Source: Acidimicrobiaceae bacterium | GTDB lineage: Bacteria > Actinomycetota > Acidimicrobiia > Acidimicrobiales > Aldehydirespiratoraceae | DNA: 64,000 nt | Reading direction: 5' to 3' | Assembly: GCA_026706815.1 (NCBI GenBank) | Contig: JAPOYA010000057.1 | Location: 109,228-173,227, forward strand | Shown: one piece after another, positions 51,822 through 59,084 of the stretch | Layout of the letters: each line of letters opens with the position of its first letter | Numbering within the stretch: position 1 is the stretch's first letter | Notes under the pieces: generated by a model | The model's database searches: none | What the model saw: the letters and a program-made list of their open reading frames with translations, nothing else | Told to the model about the DNA's origin: nothing | Made by a program: the position numbers and the translations under genes

Positions 51822-53601
51822 CCTGTTTATCGGCGATGACATCGCCGACGATGTTGAAATTGCCGCAGTTGCGACTGTTATAGGGTCTCCGACCGCGATT
51901 GTGCATGAGACTGAGCGTCTCGTGTACGGCGGCACACACCGCCGCCATGACCACCGCCATCTGCTGCTTCCGGCCCTTCATGCGTTGCAGAGCGCCAAGG
52001 GATGGATCAGCCCCGGGGGTCTCAACCATGTCTGTGAACTGCTGCAGGTACCGCCGGCGGAGGCATACGGAGTCGCGACGTTTTACGACATGTTCCGACT
52101 CGACGAATCCGATCACCCCTCTGAGGTCGCCCATGTCACCCATGTCTGCGTTGACGCCGCCTGCCAGATAGCGGCCAACGAGGAACTGATCGCCGAGCTC
52201 GAGGCGAACGGGGAACAGGTTCACCGCTCGCCCTGCCTCGGACAGTGCGAACGGGCTCCGGCTCTGTTCCGCCAGGGAATCGGCAGGCCCGATTCTGTGC
52301 CCGCAGATGCCGTCGAGGTTGCCGAGGCTGCCAGGCGGATACCGCAACAGGGGGACCCGTCGCTGCGGCTGCTGCGCAATGTCGGTGTGGTAGACCCCAC
52401 CTCGCTGGATGCTTACCGGGCCAACGGCGGTTACCGGGCGCTTGCCGAAGCGATTGAGATGGGGCCGGCCGCGGTGTGTGCGGAGGTGGCTGACTCGGGC
52501 CTCTCAGGTCGCGGCGGAGCGGCGTTCCCGACCGGCGTCAAATGGCGGGCTGTGGCCGCTGAGCAGGGGCGCCCCAAACATGTCGTGGCCAACTGCGATG
52601 AGTCCGAGCCGGGCACGTTCAAGGACCGGATCGTGATGGAGCAGGACCCCTTCGCGGTGGTCGAGTCGCTCACGCTCGCGGGTTTCGCGACCGGCGCCGA
52701 GAACGGCTGGATCTATATTCGCGGCGAGTATCCGTTGGCCACAGCGAGGCTTGAGAATGCCGTGGGCCAGGCTCGTGAGGCGGGTCTGCTGGGCGCTGAC
52801 GCGGCTGGATCGGGGCATCGTTTCGACATCGAGATCCGCCGGGGCGCCGGTGCGTACATCTGCGGCGAGGAGACTGCCCTGTTCGCTTCACTTGAGGGGT
52901 TCAGGGGCGAGCCGCGCAGCAAACCGCCGTTCCCCACCACACATGGACTGTTCAGAGAGCCAACCGCGGTCAACAACCCCGAGACGCTGATCAACACCCT
53001 CGACATCGTGCTCCACGGCGCGCAGGACTATCGCAGCAGGGGGACGGAGCGATCACCGGGAACGAAGCTGCTGTGTGTGAGCGGAAGGGTGTCCGAACCT
53101 GGTCTCTACGAGGTGCCCTTCGGCACGACGCTCGGTCAGGTGCTGGATCTCGCAGGCCCTCTCACTGGAAGCGGTGCGCTGGCTGCGGTGCTGATGGGCG
53201 GCGCGGCCGGGTCGTTCGTCGGACCGGACGCTCTCGACATGCCCCTCACGCTGGAGGACACGCGTGAACGCGGCACCACGCTGGGTTCGGGCGTGGTGAT
53301 GGCATTCACCGATGAGATCGACATGACCGATGTGCTAGTGCGCATCGCGGAGTTCTTCAGGAACGAGTCGTGCGGTCAGTGTGTGCCCTGCCGTGTCGGC
53401 ACTGTCCGCCAACATGAGACGATGGTGCAGATTCAAGCGAAGGGCTCTTTGTCGCCACAGCGCCGCAGTCTCGTCGGCGACATCGCCGAGGTGATGGTGG
53501 ACGCCTCCATTTGCGGACTCGGCCACACTGCGGCGTCTGCTGTCAATTCCGCTATGGACCTCGGCCTGTTGTCGGCCACGAACGGGGATAGCCCGCGATG
53601 A
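51814..53601 (+). CDS. NuoE-NuoF fused NADH-oxidoreductase-type subunit of formate dehydrogenase
   Basis: 595 aa from the ATG at 51814, which overlaps the end of the preceding gene. Residues ~45-175 are a NuoE-like thioredoxin-fold [2Fe-2S] domain with cysteines in VCVDAACQIAANEE and SPCLGQCERAP. Residues ~180-590 are NuoF-like: GRGGAAFPTGVKW (NAD/FMN region), GAGAYICGEETALFASLEGF (FMN) and the [4Fe-4S] site ESCGQCVPCRVGT. Together these pass electrons from formate to NAD+. This fused arrangement is known from soluble NAD-linked formate dehydrogenases and hydrogenases. Confidence 0.92.
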   Translation: MADLFIGDDIADDVEIAAVATVIGSPTAIVHETERLVYGGTHRRHDHRHLLLPALHALQSAKGWISPGGLNHVCELLQVPPAEAYGVATFYDMFRLDESDHPSEVAHVTHVCVDAACQIAANEELIAELEANGEQVHRSPCLGQCERAPALFRQGIGRPDSVPADAVEVAEAARRIPQQGDPSLRLLRNVGVVDPTSLDAYRANGGYRALAEAIEMGPAAVCAEVADSGLSGRGGAAFPTGVKWRAVAAEQGRPKHVVANCDESEPGTFKDRIVMEQDPFAVVESLTLAGFATGAENGWIYIRGEYPLATARLENAVGQAREAGLLGADAAGSGHRFDIEIRRGAGAYICGEETALFASLEGFRGEPRSKPPFPTTHGLFREPTAVNNPETLINTLDIVLHGAQDYRSRGTERSPGTKLLCVSGRVSEPGLYEVPFGTTLGQVLDLAGPLTGSGALAAVLMGGAAGSFVGPDALDMPLTLEDTRERGTTLGSGVVMAFTDEIDMTDVLVRIAEFFRNESCGQCVPCRVGTVRQHETMVQIQAKGSLSPQRRSLVGDIAEVMVDASICGLGHTAASAVNSAMDLGLLSATNGDSPR

Positions 53602-54476
53602 CCGTTGCTCCTGATGCGGCTGTTGCTGAGGTCACCGTGACCCTCACGATCAACGGCCGGGCCGTCTCGGTGCCCGAGGGCACATCGATACACAAGGCTT
53701 GTGAGTCGGCCGGTATCGAGACGCCGACCCTGTGCTGGGCCGAGAACCTCACCCCGGTCAACGTCTGCCGGGTGTGCGTGGTCGAGGTGGAGGGCTCACG
53801 AGCGCTCGTTCCTTCGTGCGCTCGCGCCGCGGAGGACGAGATGGTCGTGCAGACCGACTCCCCTCGGGTTCGCCACAGCCGCAAGATGGTGCTCGAGTTC
53901 CTCGGTTCGAGCGTCGACTTGAGCCAGGCGACCGAGTTGGCTGCGTGGATGCGCCACTACGGGGCGGACCCGGACCGCTACGACCAGCCCGACCTGCCGG
54001 CCGAGCGGATCAGCGAGGAGCCCAAGATCCAGGACGACCTCTACATCCGCGACTACGACAAGTGCGTGCTGTGCTACAAGTGCGTCGAGGCTTGCGGCGA
54101 CGACGCGCAGCACACCTATGCCATCGCGGTCAGCGGACGTGGTTTCGACGCGCGGATCTCCACGGAGTTCGACACAGTGCTGCCAGATTCAGCGTGTGTC
54201 TACTGCGGCAACTGCATCGGCGTCTGCCCGACCGGGGCGATCCAGTTCAAGACCGAGTTCGACATGCGGGCAGCGGAGGTGTGGCGTCCTGACGAACAGG
54301 AGGTCACGACGACGGTCTGCTCGTTCTGCGGTGTCGGCTGCAACCTCGAGTTGCACACGCAGGACGACAGGATCGTGAAGGTCACTTCGCCGGCGGATCA
54401 CTCCGTCACTCACGGCCACCTCTGCATCAAAGGCCGTTTCGGTTGGCAGTACGTGCAACCGCCCACCCGAAAATAG
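53598..54476 (+). CDS. NuoG-like iron-sulfur subunit carrying the N-terminal Fe-S domain of the formate dehydrogenase alpha subunit
   Basis: 292 aa, overlapping the previous gene by 4 bp. Cys46, 57, 60 and 74 form a plant-type [2Fe-2S] site. Two ferredoxin [4Fe-4S] sites follow (Cys146/149/152/156 and Cys190/193/196/200). The last ~60 residues are the first domain of a molybdopterin oxidoreductase: CSFCGVGCNLELHTQDDRIV (Cys241, 244, 248) and HGHLCIKGRFGWQYV (Cys276). The protein stops exactly where a normal FdhA would continue with the part encoded at 49794. The catalytic subunit is therefore split and the order of its parts reversed in the operon. Confidence 0.9.
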   Translation: MTVAPDAAVAEVTVTLTINGRAVSVPEGTSIHKACESAGIETPTLCWAENLTPVNVCRVCVVEVEGSRALVPSCARAAEDEMVVQTDSPRVRHSRKMVLEFLGSSVDLSQATELAAWMRHYGADPDRYDQPDLPAERISEEPKIQDDLYIRDYDKCVLCYKCVEACGDDAQHTYAIAVSGRGFDARISTEFDTVLPDSACVYCGNCIGVCPTGAIQFKTEFDMRAAEVWRPDEQEVTTTVCSFCGVGCNLELHTQDDRIVKVTSPADHSVTHGHLCIKGRFGWQYVQPPTRK

Positions 54477-54545
54477 CGCCCCGGAGTCCTACTCGAGTGA
54501 GACCTCTAGGTCGTCGCTCAACCCGTGAGGTGTCGCTCAGCGTCG

Positions 54546-54851
54546 CTAGTCGAGGACCTCTCTTTGATCATCGGATTCATCTCTCTTCGAGGAACCCGGA
54601 CGCGCTTGAAGACGAGACTCGCCGCGAACAAACATACCTCGGCAGGTGAATGCTGTGGCAAGCAGAGCAATTACGGCAAACCAACGAGACAGGCCAAACG
54701 CCAAAGGGGCACCGAAGCCGACCAAGAAACACGGATACCACAAAAAATAGTGTTCGCGTTCGTGACTAGCGGTGATCCAACGAAACAATCTTGTCGGCCC
54801 GTTGATCATGAACCTAACCGGTGAGATAGTCACAAACCTCGCGAAGATCAT
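54546..54851 (-). CDS. Possible small membrane protein coupled to an MFS gene
   Basis: 101 aa. It starts inside the MFS stop codon (ATGA, 4-bp overlap). Hydrophobic segments run around residues 40-70 (YFLWYPCFLVGFGAPLAFGL; WFAVIALLATAFTC), with a polar, charged tail. No family recognised. If it is not a gene, the 371 bp between the formate dehydrogenase operon and the MFS gene hold nothing else I can name. Confidence 0.4.
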   Translation of the reverse strand: MIFARFVTISPVRFMINGPTRLFRWITASHEREHYFLWYPCFLVGFGAPLAFGLSRWFAVIALLATAFTCRGMFVRGESRLQARPGSSKRDESDDQREVLD

Positions 54852-56140
54852 AAAGACCGCTCAGACCCATTGGCGAGGGGGTACACAGCCGCGGCCACGA
54901 GGCTGAGAGCGGCCACTCCAGCCCAGTGGCTGAGGTTGCCGAAGCTGCTCTGCTCGACAATCACACCTGAGGCAAGCCCAGCCGCAGCTCCCGAGGCGAC
55001 CATCGTGAAATCGGCTGCACCCTGCACGTTCGCCCGCTCGTGGGCGGGGAATGCCCCAGTGAGCAGGGAACTCCCGGAGATCATCGCGAACGACCATCCC
55101 AGTCCGATCAGGAACAGCCCGACGAACACGCCGAGGCTGTCTGCGGGGTCCGTGTGCGATGCCAGTTCGCCTCCGACGAAGAGGATTGCACCGGCAGCGG
55201 CCACCATGGCCTCGGTGGGCAGCCGGTCTACGAACCAGCCGACGACTGGAGCGAAGAAGAACATGCCGACGATGTGGAGGCTGATGACCAGCCCGATGAT
55301 TTGGGTCTCGTGGTCGCCGTCGTCCATGTGCAGCGGTGTAACGGTCATGATCGCGACCATCACCGCTTGGCCCACAGCCATGGCGCCGACTGCCATCACC
55401 GCCCTCTGATGGCGTGCGATGGCGCTGAAGCTGTCGAGAAGCCTTGGTTTCGCGGTCGTATCGTGCCCTTCGCTGCGCGCTGGCGCGACCGCCGCCGACG
55501 CGGACAGGCTTGTCGCCAAGGTCAGGGGATCCGGCCGGAGTTTGATCTGGACGACAAGCCCAGCGACGGCGAACACCAACGCGCCCATGAGGTACGGGCC
55601 CGACAGGCGGGGCAGGTCGAGCTGTTCCGCGAGCCAGCCGGTCGGCCCGAGAGCGACCGTTGGGCCGAGCACCGAGCCGATCGACGATGCCCATACCAAC
55701 AGCCCGATCGTGCGTGCCCGACGATCAGGCGGGGCCAGATCCGCTGCGGCGTAGCGGGCCGCCAGGTTTGTGCCGTTGCCGACGCCGATCGCAAAGGCGC
55801 CGCCCACCAGCAGCGGATAAATGTCGGCGAGCACCGAGACGAAAGCGACAAGTGAGCCGATCCCGGCGATGGTCCAGCCGGTCCGCAGGCCGGGCCGCCG
55901 TCCCTTGGCGGCCATGCGGCGAGCCAGCGGGACGGCTGCCATGGCGCCGCCGATGCTGATCGTGGTGGCGGCCAGTGTCGCTAGGCCGTCGTTGCCGGTG
56001 ATGTCCTCGGCAGCCAGGCTGGTCGCCGAGAAGCCTCCGGCCATCCCCATTCCCGCGGGTCCCACCGACAACATCAGCACGACCAGGGTCCGGCGCTGGA
56101 TTGCCTCGGTGTCTGTAGTGGTTCCGGTCACCGAGATCAC
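54848..56140 (-). CDS. MFS transporter
   Basis: 430 aa with 12 predicted membrane helices and a long cytoplasmic loop (residues ~205-235) in the middle. The MFS loop motif appears as ARRMAAKGRRPGLRTGW between helices 2 and 3, and GWFVDRLPTEAMVAAAG at the equivalent place in the second half. Substrate unknown. It is divergent from the methyltransferase operon, 83 bp apart, so it might export or import a compound of that pathway, but this is only inferred from position. Confidence 0.85.
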   Translation of the reverse strand: MISVTGTTTDTEAIQRRTLVVLMLSVGPAGMGMAGGFSATSLAAEDITGNDGLATLAATTISIGGAMAAVPLARRMAAKGRRPGLRTGWTIAGIGSLVAFVSVLADIYPLLVGGAFAIGVGNGTNLAARYAAADLAPPDRRARTIGLLVWASSIGSVLGPTVALGPTGWLAEQLDLPRLSGPYLMGALVFAVAGLVVQIKLRPDPLTLATSLSASAAVAPARSEGHDTTAKPRLLDSFSAIARHQRAVMAVGAMAVGQAVMVAIMTVTPLHMDDGDHETQIIGLVISLHIVGMFFFAPVVGWFVDRLPTEAMVAAAGAILFVGGELASHTDPADSLGVFVGLFLIGLGWSFAMISGSSLLTGAFPAHERANVQGAADFTMVASGAAAGLASGVIVEQSSFGNLSHWAGVAALSLVAAAVYPLANGSERSL

Positions 56141-56223
56141 CCTAACGGTTGCGAAGAACAGCCGAAGATCACAGGCAGTTCGGGGCTAGTGGAGAGGTTG
56201 GAACTAGTAGTGTGACGGGTCAC

Positions 56224-57762
56224 ATGAGCACAGAGTCGCCGCCTCGTCGCCGGGGTCGCCGTGAGCGTCCCTCCGGTCCCGTAGCACCGCCCCAGCCTGA
56301 TTGGAGACTGCATCGGCGACCGTTCGCGCCGACCGCCGTTGTCTCCGACGATGAACTCGAGTCGATCCATGACTCTTCGCTGCTCGTTCTGCGAGATGTC
56401 GGCATGGACTTCCTCCATCCGAAAGCCACCGAGATGCTCGCGGCGGCAGGCGCCGACGTCGACGGCGAGCGGGTTCGCTTCGATCCGGCGATGGTTACTG
56501 AATTGATCAGCACCGCGCCCGCTGAGTTTGTGATGCATGCGCCCAACCCTGATCGCGACCTGCTGATCGGGGGCGACAGCGTGGTGTTCGGCTCGGTGGC
56601 GAGCGCGCCCAACGCGGCTGACCGCAAAGGAGGTCGCCGCACCGGGAACCGCGCCGATTTCCGCAATCTCGTCCGGCTGGCGCAGTGCCTCAACTCGGTT
56701 CAAACCCACGGCGGCTATCCGGTCGAGCCGATCGACATTCACCCCTCGATTCGCCACCTGGAAGCGTTCCGGGACCTTTTGACGCTGTCGGACAAGGTTG
56801 TGGACGCCTACTCGCTCGGTGCGCAACGCAACATCGACTGCCTGGAGATGGTGCGGATCGTGCGTGGCGTCAGTGACACCGAACTCGACGAGCAGCCGTC
56901 GATCCACTCAGTGATAAATGTGAGTTCGCCGCTGCGTCTCGACAGACCGATGATCGAGGGCATTCTGGAGTTCTCGTCGCGCAATCAGGTGATCGTGCTC
57001 ACACCGTTCACGCTTGCGGGTGCGATGGCGCCCGTCACTGTGGCGGGTGCGGTCGTGCAGCAGAACGCAGAGGCGTTGGCGGGAGTCGCTCTCACCCAAT
57101 TGGTCCGGCCCGGCGCGCCGGTCATCTACGGCGGGTTCACCTCCAATGTCGATATGCAGTCGGGTTCCCCCGCTTTCGGCACCCCCGAATACATGCAGTC
57201 GGCGCTGCTCGGAGGACAACTGGCGCGCCGCTACGGCCTCCCGTACCGCTCGTCCAACGTGTGTGCTGCGAATGCAGTCGATGCCCAGGCCGGTTATGAG
57301 TCGGTGTTCTCGCTGTGGGGTGCAGTCATGGGCGGCGCCAACCTGGTGTTCCACGGCGCGGGTTGGATGGAGGGCGGGCTTCACGCCGGCTTCGAGAAGA
57401 TGGTCATCGACAACGACCTGTTGCAGAGCGTGGCCGCCTTCCTGCAGCCGCTGGTTGTCGACACTGCGTCCATGGCCCTCGAGGCGATAGCCGACGTCGG
57501 ACCCGGCGGCCATTTCTTCGGCGCACAGCACACCCAGGACCGCTATCGGAGCGCCTTCTTCAAACCAGCGGTGTCGGACTGGCGCAACTACGAGTCATGG
57601 GCCGAGGCCGGGTCGCCCACCGCGTTGGATCACGCCGAACGCCTGGTCGAGGCCCATCTTGAGGCGTATCAGCCCCCTCATCTGGATGAGACTGTGCGAG
57701 AGGAACTGCATGCTTACGTCGATCGGCGCGTCGCCGAGGGCGGGGTTGAGACGGACTACTAG
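56224..57762 (+). CDS. MttB-family methyltransferase (non-pyrrolysine)
   Basis: 512 aa from the ATG at 56224. It belongs to the trimethylamine methyltransferase superfamily: LRDVGMDFLHPKATEMLAAA, VFGSVASAPNAADRKGGRR, AFGTPEYMQSALLGGQLARR and VDAQAGYESVFSLWGAVMGG are typical. Where trimethylamine enzymes carry pyrrolysine, the sequence reads SSNVCAANAVDAQAG, with no in-frame TAG. It is therefore a non-Pyl member, like those that demethylate quaternary amines such as glycine betaine, or proline betaine or carnitine. Its methyl acceptor is normally a corrinoid protein, which is not encoded in this window. Confidence 0.85.
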   Translation: MSTESPPRRRGRRERPSGPVAPPQPDWRLHRRPFAPTAVVSDDELESIHDSSLLVLRDVGMDFLHPKATEMLAAAGADVDGERVRFDPAMVTELISTAPAEFVMHAPNPDRDLLIGGDSVVFGSVASAPNAADRKGGRRTGNRADFRNLVRLAQCLNSVQTHGGYPVEPIDIHPSIRHLEAFRDLLTLSDKVVDAYSLGAQRNIDCLEMVRIVRGVSDTELDEQPSIHSVINVSSPLRLDRPMIEGILEFSSRNQVIVLTPFTLAGAMAPVTVAGAVVQQNAEALAGVALTQLVRPGAPVIYGGFTSNVDMQSGSPAFGTPEYMQSALLGGQLARRYGLPYRSSNVCAANAVDAQAGYESVFSLWGAVMGGANLVFHGAGWMEGGLHAGFEKMVIDNDLLQSVAAFLQPLVVDTASMALEAIADVGPGGHFFGAQHTQDRYRSAFFKPAVSDWRNYESWAEAGSPTALDHAERLVEAHLEAYQPPHLDETVREELHAYVDRRVAEGGVETDY

Positions 57763-57790
57763 CAACGGACTATCAATAAAGGACTGCCAG

Positions 57791-59059
57791 TTGAGGATCG
57801 AACAGAAGCGCCACGTATCGGAGGACGCGGGTGTTGAGCGTTGGGTTGACGAGTCGGTTTGGGGGGGCACGAGGGCCTCCTTGACCGCAGCGACCGGACT
57901 GCCGCCTCAGATGTACACCGACGAGGGCTTCTTCTCTGTGGAGCACAGCCGGGTGTTTGAACGAGCGTGGGTGGCGGTCGGCAACGCGGCCGAAGTGGCC
58001 GAGGCCGGTCGCTTGCTGGTGCGCCAAGTCGGCAGTCGGTCGATCCTCATCACCCGTGACCAGCAGGGTGTGCTGCGCGGCTTCGTGAACTCGTGCCGCC
58101 ACCGCGGAACCGAGTTGGCCGCGAGCGACTGCGACGTCGGCAGGACGATCCGCTGTCCCTATCACCGTTGGGGCTACGGACTCGACGGGTCCCTGCAGTC
58201 GACGCCCTTCTTCGAGGAGATTCCACGCGCTGGTTTCAGTCGGGAGGACTTCGGGCTCGTTGAGGTCCGAGTCGACACTTGGGGCTTGCTGCTGTTCGCC
58301 TGTGTCGACCCGGCGACCCCTCCGTTGCGCCAGTGGCTCGGCGATCTCCCCCAGCGGATGGGCGGGTATGGCTTCGACCGGTGGAGAGTGCAGTCGGAGA
58401 TGACCTTCGAGGTCCGGGCGAACTGGAAGCTGATCTCGGAGAACTTTCAGGAGTACTACCACCTGAGTTGGGTCCACCCGGAGCTGGCGAAGGTCTCCAG
58501 AGTCAAGGACCACTACCGCTATCAGGGACCGGGGATGTACTGCGGCCAGACCACCACCCCCGTCTCGGGCGATGACCGCGACGACTGGCTGGTGCTGCCG
58601 TCCGCAGCGGGGCTCAACCAGTCTGACTCTGTCAGCGGGCGCTTCGTTGCGGTGTTCCCCAATGTGATGTTGTCGGTGCTGCCCAACCATGTGTTCCTGA
58701 TCCGGCTCGAACCAGTCACTGCCGGGTTGACCCGAGAGCGGTGTGCGTTCCTGCTACCGCCTTCGACGCCCGACGTGTCGGACGAAGACATGTCCCAAAC
58801 TCGCAGTTTCTGGGTTGACGTCAACGACGAGGACATCGACATCGTCGAACGGGGGCAACGCGGGGTCGCCGCGGGCGCTGTCGCACCCGGGCCGCTCGCC
58901 CCGCGGTTTGAAGAACCACTGCATCGTTTTCACAACATGCTCGCCGACACCATGACCGCCGACTGCTCCGCAGATATCGCGATCCCCTGCGGCGACGACG
59001 ACAGTGAAGCCTCCCGCCTGGGCAGCGGCGTGAATCCCCATCCGCCCGAGTTCGGTTAG
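57791..59059 (+). CDS. Rieske-type non-haem iron oxygenase (N-demethylase-like)
   Basis: About 422 aa from the TTG at 57791, which has AAAGGA upstream and lies 28 bp after the previous stop. A TTG at 57881 (GAGGG upstream) and an ATG at 57911 are alternatives. The Rieske [2Fe-2S] motif is CRHRGTELAASDCDVGRTIR followed by CPYHRWGY. The mononuclear iron site follows in NWKLISENFQEYYHLSWVHP. Related enzymes remove N-methyl groups as formaldehyde from glycine betaine, stachydrine or carnitine. No reductase subunit gene is adjacent, so electrons must come from elsewhere. Confidence 0.86.
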   Translation: MRIEQKRHVSEDAGVERWVDESVWGGTRASLTAATGLPPQMYTDEGFFSVEHSRVFERAWVAVGNAAEVAEAGRLLVRQVGSRSILITRDQQGVLRGFVNSCRHRGTELAASDCDVGRTIRCPYHRWGYGLDGSLQSTPFFEEIPRAGFSREDFGLVEVRVDTWGLLLFACVDPATPPLRQWLGDLPQRMGGYGFDRWRVQSEMTFEVRANWKLISENFQEYYHLSWVHPELAKVSRVKDHYRYQGPGMYCGQTTTPVSGDDRDDWLVLPSAAGLNQSDSVSGRFVAVFPNVMLSVLPNHVFLIRLEPVTAGLTRERCAFLLPPSTPDVSDEDMSQTRSFWVDVNDEDIDIVERGQRGVAAGAVAPGPLAPRFEEPLHRFHNMLADTMTADCSADIAIPCGDDDSEASRLGSGVNPHPPEFG

Positions 59060-59084
59060 CGGCGAGAGACAGGCGACGAAGCAG

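Noticed and set aside
56224..57762. Pyrrolysine in the MttB-family protein
   Set aside because: No in-frame TAG is present; the gene reads through without interruption.
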